Source: Rhodobacter ferrooxidans (GTDB lineage Bacteria; Pseudomonadota; Alphaproteobacteria; Rhodobacterales; Rhodobacteraceae). From it: a stretch of DNA of 64,000 nt. Within the stretch, counting starts at the first letter, position 1; each line of letters starts with the position of its first letter. The notes below the pieces were generated by a model. That model ran no database searches. It had not been told where the DNA came from and saw nothing but the letters and a program-made list of their open reading frames with translations. Shown here piece after piece: positions 9,533-23,366 of the stretch. Made by a program: the position numbers and the translations under genes. Location of the stretch: contig NZ_ACYY01000008.1 in assembly GCF_000176015.1 (NCBI RefSeq), positions 62,001 through 126,000 on the forward strand. Reading direction: 5' to 3'.

Positions 9533-9895
9533 ATGGCCTATGTTGACGGTTTCGTAGCCTCGGTTCCTGACGACAAGAAGCAGGTCTATATCGACCACGC
9601 CGCCTTTGTGGCCAAGGTGTTCCACGACCACGGTGCCTTGCAGGTGGTGGAAAACTGGGGCGACGACGTGCCCGAGGGCAAGCTGACCTCGTTCCCGATG
9701 GCGGTGCAGCGGCAACCCGGTGAAACGGTGGTGTTTTCCTGGGTGGTCTGGCCCTCGCGCGAGGCCCGGGTGGCGGGCTGGGCCGCCATGGACAAGGACG
9801 ACCGCATGGCCGCGATGAACGAGATGCCGTTCGACGGCAAGCGGATGATCTATGGCGGCTTCACCCAGGTTCTGAACACGACGGAGACGAAATAG
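9533..9895 (+). CDS. DUF1428 family protein
   Basis: This 120-residue protein fits the DUF1428 family (PF07237), a dimeric alpha/beta-barrel fold of unknown activity: MAYVDGFVASVPDDKK, GALQVVENWGDDVPEGKLTSFPMAV, ETVVFSWVVWPSREARV and MPFDGKRMIYGGF. ATG 9533 follows the site CGGAGG at 9522-9527; the frame extends to 9518 without a better start. It lies between preT (11 nt upstream) and preA (3 nt downstream), so it is transcribed with the dihydropyrimidine dehydrogenase subunits. That position suggests a link to pyrimidine breakdown, but nothing in the sequence shows an enzyme activity. Confidence 0.85.
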   Translation: MAYVDGFVASVPDDKKQVYIDHAAFVAKVFHDHGALQVVENWGDDVPEGKLTSFPMAVQRQPGETVVFSWVVWPSREARVAGWAAMDKDDRMAAMNEMPFDGKRMIYGGFTQVLNTTETK

Positions 9896-9898
9896 ACC

Positions 9899-11197
9899 AT
9901 GGCCAACCTCGCCTCGACCTTCATCGGCATCAAATCCCCCAACCCGTTCTGGCTGGCCTCGGCACCGCCGACCGACAAGGCCTATAACGTCGAACGGGCG
10001 TTCGAGGCCGGTTGGGGCGGGGTGGTCTGGAAGACGCTGGGGCTGGACGGGCCGCCGGTGGTCAACGTTTCCGGCCCGCGCTACGGGGCGATCTGGGGCG
10101 CGGACCGCCGACTTCTGGGGCTGAACAACATCGAACTGATCACCGACCGGCCGTTGCAGGTGAACCTGGACGAGATCAAGGCGGTCAAGCGCAAGTGGCG
10201 CGACCGCGCACTGGTGATCAGCCTGATGGTGCCCTGCGACGAGGAGTCGTGGAAGGGTATCCTGGCGCGTATCGAGGATACCGAAGCCGACGGGGTGGAG
10301 CTGAACTTCGGCTGCCCGCATGGCATGGCCGAACGTGGCATGGGGTCTGCGGTGGGGCAGGTGCCGGAATACATCGAGATGGTGACGCGCTGGGTGAAAC
10401 AACACTCCCGCATGCCCTGTATCGTCAAATTGACCCCCAATATCAGCGACATCCGCAAACCGGCCGAGGCTGCGAAACGTGGCGGCGCCGATGCGGTTTC
10501 CCTGATCAACACCATCAATTCCATCACCTCGGTGAACCTGGACGACTTCGCCCCCGAGCCGATGATCGACGGCAAGGGCACCCATGGCGGCTATTGCGGC
10601 CCGGCGGTGAAGCCGATCGCGCTGAACATGGTGGCCGAGATTGCCCGCCACCCCGCCACCCGCGGCCTGCCGATTTCGGGCATCGGCGGGGTGTCCACCT
10701 GGCGCGATGCGGCGGAGTTCATGGCGCTGGGGGCGGGCAATGTGCAGGTCTGCACCGCGGTGATGACCTATGGCTTCAAGATCGTGTCCGAGATGATCTC
10801 GGGGCTGTCGGACTACATGGACCGCAAGGGCTTTGCCTCGGTCGATGATCTGGTGGGGCGTGCGGTGCCCAATGTCACCGACTGGCAGTTCCTGAACCTG
10901 AATTATGTGACCAAGGCGCAGATCGACCAGACCAGTTGCATCAAATGCGGCCGCTGCCACATCGCCTGCGAGGATACCTCGCATCAGGCCATCGCCGTAA
11001 GCCCTGAGCGGGTGTTCACGGTGAAGGACGAGGACTGCGTCGCCTGCAACCTGTGCGTCGATGTCTGCCCGGTGGAAAACTGCATCACCATGGTGCCGCT
11101 GGCCAAGGGCAGCGTTGATCCGCGCACCGGGCGCAGGGTGGGCGATTACGGCAATTGGACCACCCACCCCAACAACCCGTCGGTGGCGGCGGAATAG
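9899..11197 (+). CDS. preA: NAD-dependent dihydropyrimidine dehydrogenase, subunit PreA
   Basis: PreA carries FMN and reduces uracil or thymine to the 5,6-dihydro form. The N-terminal dihydroorotate dehydrogenase-like barrel shows NPFWLASAPPTD, FEAGWGGVVWKTLG, ELNFGCPHGM, CIVKLTPNISDI, LINTINSI and GIGGVSTWRDAAEFMALGAGNVQVCTAVM. The C-terminal ferredoxin domain begins at Cys347 with two 4Fe-4S motifs, CIKCGRCHIAC and CVACNLCVDVCP. Length 432 residues is complete. With preT it forms the reductive pyrimidine pathway's first enzyme; the later hydropyrimidinase and beta-ureidopropionase genes are not in the window. Confidence 0.95.
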   Translation: MANLASTFIGIKSPNPFWLASAPPTDKAYNVERAFEAGWGGVVWKTLGLDGPPVVNVSGPRYGAIWGADRRLLGLNNIELITDRPLQVNLDEIKAVKRKWRDRALVISLMVPCDEESWKGILARIEDTEADGVELNFGCPHGMAERGMGSAVGQVPEYIEMVTRWVKQHSRMPCIVKLTPNISDIRKPAEAAKRGGADAVSLINTINSITSVNLDDFAPEPMIDGKGTHGGYCGPAVKPIALNMVAEIARHPATRGLPISGIGGVSTWRDAAEFMALGAGNVQVCTAVMTYGFKIVSEMISGLSDYMDRKGFASVDDLVGRAVPNVTDWQFLNLNYVTKAQIDQTSCIKCGRCHIACEDTSHQAIAVSPERVFTVKDEDCVACNLCVDVCPVENCITMVPLAKGSVDPRTGRRVGDYGNWTTHPNNPSVAAE

Positions 11198-11200
11198 GGC

Positions 11201-11635
11201 TCAGGCGACCTTCAAAAGCCCTTCAAGATCGCCGTTTTCGCGCACCATGTCGCGCAGGGTCAGCGCGTCCAGCGTGGCGTAGAACGCCGCCAGCGCCTTC
11301 ACCAGCGCGCATTTCAGCCGGCAACTGTCGATCAGCGGGCAACTGTTCTCGTGCTGGGAAAAGCACTCGGTGAAGGGCAGGGTGGCCTCGAAGGCGCGGA
11401 ACACCTCGCCCACGGTGATCTCGTCCACCGGCCGCCCCAGCATCAACCCGCCCGACCGGCCGCGCACCGTGTGCAGAAAACCCTTCTGCGCCAGCAGGTG
11501 AATCACCTGCGCCAGATGGTTTTCCGAGGCGTTGCAGGCCTGCGCCACGTCCTGCTTGCGCACCACCTTGCCGGGGTTGACCGCGCAGAACATCAATGTC
11601 CGCATCGCCAGATTGGTTCTCGTGGTCAATCGCAT
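11201..11635 (-). CDS. Rrf2-family regulator, NsrR-like (Fe-S)
   Basis: The 144-residue protein is an Rrf2 winged-helix regulator: MRLTTRTNLAMRTLMF, a helix-turn-helix KQDVAQACNASENHLAQVIHLL, the wing VRGRSGGLML, and a Cys-rich loop ECFSQHENSCPLIDSCRLKC. The Cys spacing C-x7-C-x5-C matches the Fe-S site of NsrR, the nitric oxide-sensing repressor, with one additional Cys three residues later. NsrR controls NO detoxification genes, none of which are adjacent here. The gene is convergent with preA (3 nt between stops). An FNR-type box about 70 nt before its start suggests anaerobic control. Confidence 0.85.
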   Translation of the reverse strand: MRLTTRTNLAMRTLMFCAVNPGKVVRKQDVAQACNASENHLAQVIHLLAQKGFLHTVRGRSGGLMLGRPVDEITVGEVFRAFEATLPFTECFSQHENSCPLIDSCRLKCALVKALAAFYATLDALTLRDMVRENGDLEGLLKVA

Positions 11636-12082
11636 GGTCGGTGATACCCCCTACCCGAATACGCCAAGTGGGCGAAGCATCCTTTGCTTTGACGCGGCGC
11701 ATCCTTGATCCAGATCAGATTTTCGCCGCCGCGGGTGATAATCTGTATTCCGACCATGCCTTTTAGTGTCGCACCCCCCAGTCGCGGGCCAGTCGCGGAG
11801 TCGGGCAGGGCAAAAGCTGCACTGCGGCATGAAAGCTGCGGTGCGGCGCCGGAAATCCGCCGGGATCAAAGCGGTTTGATTTCCACGACGCCCATATTTT
11901 CAGCAGTATTTTTATGGTGGTTTTTTCAGACTTCTGGTCTAAATGACAAGCGCTTTGGAAATGCGGTGGCGGTTTGCGTTCCGATCCGACCGGCTTTGGG
12001 CTTGCCCCCGCCGCGCTCTGGGTCAACAGTGGCTCACCGCCCGATGCGACGCCTTGAGGCCCGAGAAAATGGAAAGCTTGCC
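11636..12082. other. Non-coding spacer between the Rrf2 gene and glgP
   Basis: This 447-base divergent spacer shows no gene I can support. The glgP frame is open through much of it but with atypical composition and no similarity to the enzyme. It contains the FNR-type box at 11705-11718 and an AT-richer patch around 11900-11950 that may hold the glgP promoter. Confidence 0.6.
11705..11718. promoter_or_regulatory. FNR/CRP-type box upstream of the Rrf2 gene
   Basis: TTGATCCAGATCAG matches the FNR consensus TTGAT-N4-ATCAA at 9 of 10 defined positions. It lies 70 nt before the Rrf2 start codon, a distance compatible with activation from about -41, and 365 nt before glgP. Confidence 0.6.
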
Positions 12083-14476
12083 GTGATTGATCTGACTGTT
12101 GCCACGCTGAAATCCGATATCCTGCGGCATCTGACCTACACGCTGGGCAAGGATGCACCCAATGCCAGCCTGTATGACTGGCGGATGGCGCTTTCCTTCA
12201 CCATGCGCGACCGGATTGTCGAGCCGTGGTTCGCCTCGACCCGCCGCACCTGGGCCGAAGATCACAAGCGGGTCTATTACCTGTCGATGGAATATCTGAT
12301 CGGGCGTCTTCTGGAGGATGCCACCATCAACCTTGGCCTGCGCGATCTGGCCGAGACGGCGATGAACGATCTGGGGCAGGATTTCCGGGCGCTGGTGGAA
12401 GACGAGCCGGATGCGGCGCTCGGCAATGGCGGGCTGGGGCGCTTGGCCGCCTGTTTCATGGAATCGATGGCGACGCTGGGGTGCCCAGCCTATGGCTATG
12501 GCATCCGCTATGAACACGGGCTGTTCCGCCAGCGTTTCGAGGGCGGCCAGCAGGTCGAGACCCCCGAGGACTGGCTGAACCAGCCGCACGCCTGGGAATT
12601 TCCGCGCCCCGAGGCGGCCTATACCATCGGCTTCAAGGGCACCGTCGAAAGCCGCGATGGCCGCGACATGTGGCTGCCGGGCGAAACCGTGCTGGCAAGC
12701 GCGCATGACACGCCGGTGGTGGGCTGGCAGGGCAAATGGGCCAACACCCTGCGGCTGTGGGGGGCGATGCCGACCACGCAGTTCGATCTGGAACGCTTCA
12801 ACCGCGGCGATTACGCCGCCGCCGCTGAACCCGAGGCCCTCGCACGGACGCTTTCCCGCGTGCTTTACCCCGACGACACCACCTATCAGGGCAAGGAATT
12901 GCGGCTGAAGCAGGAGTTCTTCCTGACCTCGGCGGCGTTGCAGGACATCCTGCGCCGCTACAAGGCCGGGCATTCCGACCTGCGCGCGCTGCCCGAGCAT
13001 GTGGCGATCCAGATGAACGACACCCATCCGTCGATTGCCGGGCCGGAACTGATCCGCCTGCTGTCGGACGTGCATGGCATGCCGTTCGAAGACGCGCTGG
13101 ATACCGCCCGCGCCTGTCTGGGCTACACCAACCACACCCTGCTGCCCGAGGCGCTGGAACGCTGGGCCACCTACACTTTCGGCAACGTGCTGCCGCGCCA
13201 CATGCAGATCATCGAGCGGATCGACAGTTGGCACCGCCGCACCAACCCGAACACGCCGCATTATGTGGGCATCGTCAAACACCACGAAGTGCGGATGGGC
13301 GAGTTGGCCTTCATCATGTCGCACAAGGTCAACGGCGTCTCGGCGCTCCATTCCGATCTGGTGAAGCAGAACCTGTTCCCGGAACTGCACCTGCTGCACC
13401 CCGACCGGATCATCAATGAAACCAATGGCGTGACGCCGCGGCGCTGGCTGAAGATGTGCAACCGGCCGCTGGCGGGGCTGATCAGCCAGACCATCGGCGA
13501 CGGCTGGGAAGACGATCTGGACCGCCTGAAAGGGCTGGAGCCGCATGTGACCGACGCGGGCTTTCTGTCGGCCTTTGGCGTGGCCAAGCGGCAGAACAAG
13601 GTGGCGCTGGCGCATTGGATCGAACGCGATTGCGGTGTGACGGTGGACCCCGACGCGCTGTTCGACGTGCAGGTGAAACGCATCCACGAATACAAGCGAC
13701 AGCTTTTGAACATCCTTGAGACGATCTCCCGCTGGGATGCGATCCGCAAGAACCCGACCGGCAACTGGGTGCCGCGGGTCAAGATTTTCGGCGGCAAATC
13801 GGCACCGGGCTATGCGGTGGCCAAGGAAATCATCCATCTGATCAATGATGTGGCGAGTGTTGTTAATGCAGACCCGCTGACCGGCGACCTGCTGAAGATC
13901 GTCTATCCGGCCAACTACAACGTCTCGATGGCCGAACGGCTGGTGCCTGCTGCCGATCTGTCAGAGCAGATTTCCACCGCCGGCAAGGAAGCCTCGGGCA
14001 CCGGCAACATGAAGTTCATGATGAATGGTGCGCCGACGATCGGCACGCTGGACGGCGCCAATGTGGAGATATTGCAGGAGGTTGGGGCCGAGAACTTCTT
14101 CCTGTTCGGCCTGACCGCAGCCGAGGTAGTGGTGCGCCGCCAGGACGCCGAACATTCGCGCAAGGCGATCGAGGCCAGCCAGAAGTTGCAGGACGTGATG
14201 CAGATGCTGGCCGAGGGCCGCTTCAGCCCCGATCAGCGCGACCGCTATCACGGGCTGGTGCACCGGATGTGGCATTCGGATTACTTCCTGGTGGCCTCGG
14301 ATTTCGATGCCTATGTGGCGGCGCAGGCCGAGGCGGATGCCGCCTATGCCAACCGCAATCACTGGTTGAAAATGGCGGCGCTGAACACGGCGCGGTCGGG
14401 GTTTTTCTCGTCCGACCGCACGATCCGTGGTTACATGCGGGACATATGGTCCGTGGAATCGGCGCTGCAACCGTAA
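12083..14476 (+). CDS. glgP: Glycogen/maltodextrin phosphorylase
   Basis: GlgP removes glucose-1-phosphate from glycogen ends with PLP as cofactor (GT35). The 797 residues show [83 protein letters not shown], and the PLP-binding site [14 protein letters not shown] with Lys644. GTG 12083 has GGAAAG about 8 nt upstream and gives the start [10 protein letters not shown]; the in-frame ATG 12044 would add 13 residues but has no visible ribosome binding site. First of six glycogen genes on the same strand; glgB starts 13 nt after the stop. Confidence 0.95.
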   Translation: MIDLTVATLKSDILRHLTYTLGKDAPNASLYDWRMALSFTMRDRIVEPWFASTRRTWAEDHKRVYYLSMEYLIGRLLEDATINLGLRDLAETAMNDLGQDFRALVEDEPDAALGNGGLGRLAACFMESMATLGCPAYGYGIRYEHGLFRQRFEGGQQVETPEDWLNQPHAWEFPRPEAAYTIGFKGTVESRDGRDMWLPGETVLASAHDTPVVGWQGKWANTLRLWGAMPTTQFDLERFNRGDYAAAAEPEALARTLSRVLYPDDTTYQGKELRLKQEFFLTSAALQDILRRYKAGHSDLRALPEHVAIQMNDTHPSIAGPELIRLLSDVHGMPFEDALDTARACLGYTNHTLLPEALERWATYTFGNVLPRHMQIIERIDSWHRRTNPNTPHYVGIVKHHEVRMGELAFIMSHKVNGVSALHSDLVKQNLFPELHLLHPDRIINETNGVTPRRWLKMCNRPLAGLISQTIGDGWEDDLDRLKGLEPHVTDAGFLSAFGVAKRQNKVALAHWIERDCGVTVDPDALFDVQVKRIHEYKRQLLNILETISRWDAIRKNPTGNWVPRVKIFGGKSAPGYAVAKEIIHLINDVASVVNADPLTGDLLKIVYPANYNVSMAERLVPAADLSEQISTAGKEASGTGNMKFMMNGAPTIGTLDGANVEILQEVGAENFFLFGLTAAEVVVRRQDAEHSRKAIEASQKLQDVMQMLAEGRFSPDQRDRYHGLVHRMWHSDYFLVASDFDAYVAAQAEADAAYANRNHWLKMAALNTARSGFFSSDRTIRGYMRDIWSVESALQP

Positions 14477-14489
14477 GGGAGAGGCTGGC

Positions 14490-16691
14490 ATGGCGAAGAA
14501 GGCGACGACCGGAAAAGCTGCGATGGCAGTGCCCGGGGCGATCAGTCGCGAGGTGGCCTATGCCATTGCCGAAGGGCGGCATGCCGACCCCTTTGCCGTG
14601 CTGGGGCCGCATGACGGCCGGGTGAATGCCTTTGTGCCGGGGGCGGCGGATCTGCGCATCCTGTGCCCCGGTGCCGAGCCGGTGCTGATGACCCGCGATG
14701 CCGATGTGCCGGAATTGTTTTCCGGGCCGCTGGCGGATGCGGGGCCGTATCGGCTGCGCGCCCGCGGCGGCGATGGCACCGAATGGGAGTTTGAAGACCC
14801 GTTCCGCTTTGGCCCGGTGCTGGGCGAGTTGGACGAATACCTGCTGGGCGAGGGCACCCACAAGCGGATCTGGCAAGTGCTGGGGGCGCATCTGATCACC
14901 CATCAGGGGGTGGCGGGCACGCATTTCGCGGTCTGGGCGCCCAATGCGCAGCGGGTCTCGGTGGTGGGCGATTTCAACATCTGGGACGGCCGCCGCCACC
15001 CGATGCGCAAGCGTGGCGCGACGGGTGTGTGGGAGACCTTCATCCCCGATCTGCCAGAGGGATCGACCTACAAATACGAGATTCGCGGTCCGCAGGGGCA
15101 GGTGCTGCCGCTGAAGGCCGACCCGGTTGGGTTCGGCTCGGAACACGCGCCCGCCAACGGCTCGGTGGTGCGGCGGATCGACGGCGAATGGCTGGATGAC
15201 TACTGGATGCAGCACCGCGCCGCGAGCCATGCGATTGACGCGGCGATCTCGATCTACGAGGTGCATCTTGGCAGTTGGAAGCGGGCGCCGGGCGACCGGA
15301 TGCTGTCTTATCTGGAACTGGCCGATCAACTGGTGGATTACGTCATCGACATGGGCTTCACCCATATCGAATTGATGCCGATCTCGGAATATCCGTTCGA
15401 CGGCAGTTGGGGCTATCAGCCGGTCGGGCTTTACGCCCCCACCGTGCGCCACGGCACGCCGTCGGAGTTTCGCGCCATGGTCGATGCGGCGCATCGCAAG
15501 GGCCTGGGGATATTGCTCGACTGGGTGCCGGGGCATTTCCCCACCGATCCGCACGGGCTGGGGCGGTTTGACGGCACGGCGCTGTATGAACACCAAGACC
15601 CGCGCGAGGGGTTTCATCAGGACTGGAACACCCTGATCTACAACTACGGAAGGGTGGAAGTTTCCAACTACCTGACCTCCAACGCCTTGTATTGGCTGGA
15701 GGAATATCACCTGGACGGGCTGCGCGTCGATGCGGTGGCCTCGATGCTTTACCGTGACTACAGCCGCCAGGCCGGTCAATGGGTGCCCAACAAGGACGGC
15801 GGGCGCGAGAATTACGAGGCGATTGCCCTGCTGCAACGGGTCAACGTCGCGGCTTACGGCGAGGTGCCGGGCATCGTGACGATTGCCGAGGAAAGCACCG
15901 CCTTTCCCGGCGTGTCGCGCCCGGTCAACCACGGCGGCCTTGGCTTTGGCTACAAGTGGAACATGGGCTGGATGAACGACACCCTCGCCTACATGCAGCG
16001 CGACCCGGTCTATCGCAAGCACCACCACCACCAGATGACCTTCAGCCTGCACTACGCCTGGTCGGAAAACTTCATCCTGCCGATCAGCCATGATGAAGTG
16101 GTGCATGGCAAGAAAAGCATGATCGACAAGATGCCGGGCCTGGGCGGCGAGAAATTCGCCAACCTGCGGGCCTATTATGGCTTCATGTGGACGCATCCGG
16201 GCAAGAAGCTGATGTTCATGGGCTGCGAATTTGCCCAAGGCCGCGAGTGGAACCACAACCAGAGCCTTGACTGGCACGAGCTGGACCAGCCGCTGCACAA
16301 GGGGGTGCAGAACCTGGTGCGCGATCTGAACCGGCTTTACCGCGACACCCCGGCGCTGCATGTCAACGACACCCGCCCCGCCGGGTTCGAGTGGCTGGAG
16401 GCGAATGACGCCGAACATTCGGTGTTCGCCTATGCCCGCAAGGGCCATGTCGGGGATCCGATGGTGGCGGTGGCGCTGAACATGACGCCGGTGGAACGCC
16501 GCTACCGTCTGGGCTTTCCCGCGCCCGGCCAGTGGGACGAGGTGCTGAACACCGATGCTGCGGCCTATGGCGGCGAGAATCGCGGCAACATGGGCGGCGT
16601 GGTGACCGAGGCCAAGCCCTGGCATGGCCAGCCGCAATCGGCGCTGGTGACGCTGCCGCCGCTGTCGGCGGTGATCTTTCGGCAGGGCTGA
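14490..16691 (+). CDS. glgB: 1,4-alpha-glucan branching enzyme
   Basis: GlgB forms alpha-1,6 branches in glycogen. The 733 residues comprise an N-terminal all-beta region, a CBM48 module ([26 protein letters not shown]) and a GH13 barrel with the conserved regions [22 protein letters not shown] (nucleophile Asp414), TIAEES (acid/base Glu467) and [12 protein letters not shown], ending in the all-beta domain. ATG 14490 is preceded by GGGAGAGG. The protein is full length. It lies 13 nt after glgP and 41 nt before glgC. Confidence 0.97.
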   Translation: MAKKATTGKAAMAVPGAISREVAYAIAEGRHADPFAVLGPHDGRVNAFVPGAADLRILCPGAEPVLMTRDADVPELFSGPLADAGPYRLRARGGDGTEWEFEDPFRFGPVLGELDEYLLGEGTHKRIWQVLGAHLITHQGVAGTHFAVWAPNAQRVSVVGDFNIWDGRRHPMRKRGATGVWETFIPDLPEGSTYKYEIRGPQGQVLPLKADPVGFGSEHAPANGSVVRRIDGEWLDDYWMQHRAASHAIDAAISIYEVHLGSWKRAPGDRMLSYLELADQLVDYVIDMGFTHIELMPISEYPFDGSWGYQPVGLYAPTVRHGTPSEFRAMVDAAHRKGLGILLDWVPGHFPTDPHGLGRFDGTALYEHQDPREGFHQDWNTLIYNYGRVEVSNYLTSNALYWLEEYHLDGLRVDAVASMLYRDYSRQAGQWVPNKDGGRENYEAIALLQRVNVAAYGEVPGIVTIAEESTAFPGVSRPVNHGGLGFGYKWNMGWMNDTLAYMQRDPVYRKHHHHQMTFSLHYAWSENFILPISHDEVVHGKKSMIDKMPGLGGEKFANLRAYYGFMWTHPGKKLMFMGCEFAQGREWNHNQSLDWHELDQPLHKGVQNLVRDLNRLYRDTPALHVNDTRPAGFEWLEANDAEHSVFAYARKGHVGDPMVAVALNMTPVERRYRLGFPAPGQWDEVLNTDAAAYGGENRGNMGGVVTEAKPWHGQPQSALVTLPPLSAVIFRQG

Positions 16692-16701
16692 CAGGATTTC
16701 A

Positions 16702-16717
16702 GGCGGGTTTGCCCGCC
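16702..16717 (+). other. Intercistronic hairpin between glgB and glgC
   Basis: GGCGGG and CCCGCC flank the loop TTTG, 10 nt after the glgB stop and before the glgC ribosome binding site. An A run rather than T run follows, so it is more likely an mRNA processing or stability element than a terminator. Confidence 0.45.
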
Positions 16718-16732
16718 AAAACGGAGGATGCG

Positions 16733-18004
16733 ATGCAAGCAAGACCCAATGCCCGGCTATCGACGCAAGCGATGGCTTTCGTGCTGGCCGGGGGGCGCGG
16801 CAGTCGGCTGAAGGAGTTGACCGATACCCGCGCCAAACCGGCGGTGTATTTCGGCGGCAAGACAAGGATCATCGACTTTGCGCTGTCGAACGCGCTGAAC
16901 TCAGGGATCCGCAAGATGGCGATTGCCACGCAATACAAGGCGCACAGCCTGATCCGCCACATGCAGCGCGGCTGGGGGTTCTTTCGCGCCGAACGCAACG
17001 AATATCTGGACATCCTGCCCGCCAGCCAGCGGGTGGCCGAGAACAAGTGGTATCTGGGCACCGCCGACGCGGTGACGCAGAACATCGACATCGTCGACAG
17101 CTATGGGGTGAAATACATCATCATCCTGGCGGGCGATCATGTCTACAAGATGGATTACGAGATCATGCTGCGCCAGCATGTGTCCTCGGGCGCCGATGTG
17201 ACCATCGGCTGCCTGACGGTGCCAAGGCTGGAAGCGCGGGCCTTCGGGGTGATGGATGTCGATGGCACCGGCCGGGTGACGGCGTTTCTGGAAAAACCCG
17301 CCGATCCGCCCTCGATTCCCGGCGATCCGGAGCATGCGCTGGCCTCGATGGGGATCTATGTCTTCAACTGGAGCTTCCTGCGCGATCTGCTGATCCGCGA
17401 CGCCGAGGACGACAACTCCAGCCATGATTTCGGCAATGACCTGATCCCGCAGATCGTGAAGAACGGCAAGGCGATCGCGCACCGGTTTTCCGAAAGCTGC
17501 GTGCGCAGCGGGCTGGAGGAAGAGCCGTATTGGCGCGATGTCGGGACGATTGACGCGTTCTGGCAGGCCAATATCGACCTGACCGATTTTGTGCCCAAGC
17601 TTGATCTTTACGACAACGCCTGGCCGATCTGGACCTATGCCGAGATCGTGCCGCCCGCCAAGTTCATCCACAACGAGAACGGGCGGCGCGGCTCGGCGGT
17701 ATCGTCGCTGGTGTCGGGTGATTGCATCGTTTCGGGCTCGGAGGTCAGCAATTCGCTGCTGTTCACCGGCTGCCGGACGCATTCCTTTGCGACGCTGGAA
17801 TATGTGGTGGCGCTGCCGCAGGTGATCGTGAACCGGCATGCGCAGTTGAAGAATTGCGTGATCGACCGCGGGGTGATCATCCCGGCGGGGCTGGTGGTGG
17901 GCTATGACCCGGAAGAGGACGCCAAGTGGTTCCGCCGCGAGGACAGCGGTGTGGTGCTGGTGACGCAGGACATGCTGAACGCGCGGGCGGCGACCCTGGG
18001 CTGA
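16733..18004 (+). CDS. glgC: Glucose-1-phosphate adenylyltransferase
   Basis: GlgC makes ADP-glucose from ATP and glucose-1-phosphate, the committed step of glycogen synthesis. The 423 residues show the nucleotide-binding signature [70 protein letters not shown], the sugar-phosphate region [22 protein letters not shown] and the left-handed beta-helix C-terminus. ATG 16733 is preceded by CGGAGG (16722-16727). The long upstream open frame overlaps glgB and is not part of the gene. Confidence 0.97.
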   Translation: MQARPNARLSTQAMAFVLAGGRGSRLKELTDTRAKPAVYFGGKTRIIDFALSNALNSGIRKMAIATQYKAHSLIRHMQRGWGFFRAERNEYLDILPASQRVAENKWYLGTADAVTQNIDIVDSYGVKYIIILAGDHVYKMDYEIMLRQHVSSGADVTIGCLTVPRLEARAFGVMDVDGTGRVTAFLEKPADPPSIPGDPEHALASMGIYVFNWSFLRDLLIRDAEDDNSSHDFGNDLIPQIVKNGKAIAHRFSESCVRSGLEEEPYWRDVGTIDAFWQANIDLTDFVPKLDLYDNAWPIWTYAEIVPPAKFIHNENGRRGSAVSSLVSGDCIVSGSEVSNSLLFTGCRTHSFATLEYVVALPQVIVNRHAQLKNCVIDRGVIIPAGLVVGYDPEEDAKWFRREDSGVVLVTQDMLNARAATLG

Positions 18005-18062
18005 GGGATTGTGGAGGCGCCGGGGGGCGGGCTGTCTGCCCTCCCCCCGGACCCCCCTCCCG

Positions 18063-18083
18063 AGGATATTTGAGAACAGATGA
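18063..18083 (+). repeat. Rhodobacteraceae-type extragenic motif, copy 1
   Basis: The core GATATTTGAGAACAGATGA lies between glgC and glgA, after a C-rich run. A second copy with one change in the core occurs on the minus strand at 36204-36224. Similar gene-border motifs are common in this family from my general knowledge; their role is not established. Confidence 0.7.
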
Positions 18084-18095
18084 TGAGGCGAGGCG

Positions 18096-19534
18096 ATGGG
18101 CGGTGAAGCGGTGCGCGGGCGGGTGTTGTCGGTGGCCTCGGAATGTGTGCCGCTGCTGAAGACCGGCGGGCTGGCCGATGTGGTGGGGGCGTTGCCTGCC
18201 GCCCTGGCCGGGGTGGGCTGGCAGATGCGGGTGTTGATGCCGGCCTATCGGGCGTTGCGCGGGCAGGTGGCGAACTGGCCCGAGGTGATGGCCGAGGCCG
18301 ATCTCTTTGGCGGGCCGGGGCGGGTCTTGGCGGGCGAGGTGGCGGGGATTTCGATGCTGCTGCTGGATGCGCCGCATCTTTATGACCGCGACGGCGGGCC
18401 GTATTCCGGGCCGTTTGGTGATTATGGCGACAATCCGCAGCGGTTTGCCGCGTTAAGCTGGATGGCGGCGCGGATTGCCCGCGAAGGCCTGAGCGATGGC
18501 TGGCAGCCGCAGGTCTTGCACGCGCATGACTGGCAGGCGGGCTTTGCCCCGGCCTATCTGGCCTATGGTGGCAAGGCGGGCATTGCCACGGTGATGACCA
18601 TCCACAACATCGCGTTTCAGGGCTGGGCCGCGGCCTCAATGCTGACGGCGCTGCGTTTGCCGGCGCATCAGTTTCACCCGGCGGAACTGGAATATTTCGG
18701 CGGGCTGTCGTCGCTGAAGGCCGGGTTGGTGACTGCGGATGCGATCACCACGGTGTCACCGACCTATGCGCAGGAGTTGATGCGCCCCGAGGTGGGCTTG
18801 GGGCTACAGGGGGTGATTGCCGACCGCGCGGCGCGGGTGCATGGCATCCTGAACGGGGTGGACGAGGCGGTGTGGTCGCCCGAGAGCGAGCCGATCCCCT
18901 ATTCGGCGCGCAAGATGAAGGGCAAGGCCGAGAATCGGGCGGCGCTTTGTGCCGAGTTCGGGTTGCAGGTGCCGGGGCCTTTGGCGATTGTTGTCAGCCG
19001 CTTGACCGACCAGAAGGGCATCGACCTGTTGCCCGCGGTCATCCCCGATTTCGTGGCGGCGGGTGGTGGCTTGCTGGTGCTTGGCTCGGGCGATGGCTGG
19101 CTGGAGACGGCGATGCGCGGGCTGGCGGCCAGTTATCCGGGCCGGGTGGCGGTGCGGATCGGCTATGACGAGGCGCTTAGCCACCGGATGTTTGCCGGGG
19201 CCGATGCGGTGCTGGTGCCCTCGCGCTTTGAACCTTGCGGGCTGACGCAGATGTATGGCCTTCGCTATGGCACGCTGCCGGTGGTGGCGGCGGTGGGCGG
19301 GCTGGCCGATACCGTGGTGAACGCCAATCCGGCGGGGCTGGCGGCGGGGGTTGCCACCGGCATCACCTTTGCGCCGACCGATGCTCTGGCCTTCGGGCTG
19401 GCGTTGCGGCGGCTGGTGGCCCTGCATGCCGACCCGAAGCAATGGGCGATGGTGCAGCGCAATGCGATGAAGCAACCGGTGGGCTGGCAGGCCTCGGCTG
19501 CCGCCTATGCGACGCTTTATGAAAGCCTGCTGCG

Positions 19535-19538
<4 letters not shown>
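18096..19538 (+). CDS. glgA: Glycogen synthase (ADP-glucose)
   Basis: GlgA extends alpha-1,4-glucan chains from ADP-glucose (GT5). The 480 residues begin with VLSVASECVPLLKTGGLADVVGALP, where KTGGL binds ADP-glucose, continue with HAHDWQAGFAPAYL, TIHNIAFQG, and end in the GT-B C-terminal domain with IVVSRLTDQKGIDLL, VLVPSRFEPCGLTQMYGLRYGTLPVV and GLADTV. ATG 18096 has GAGG just upstream. The stop overlaps the glgX start as GTGA, so the two are translationally coupled. Confidence 0.97.
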
Positions 19539-23280
<3,742 letters not shown>

Positions 23281-23366
23281 GGCGGTTTGCGACCTGCAAG
23301 CGTCGCGTCGCACCAAGCCCCGGCGGTGAAACCCGCGTCTGTTGAGCAAAACAGGGGGGGCAGGGC

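Noticed and set aside
14223-16865. 880-codon open frame antisense to glgB
   Set aside because: High GC makes antisense frames long; the product is Arg/His-rich without motifs, and the plus strand is a clear glgB.
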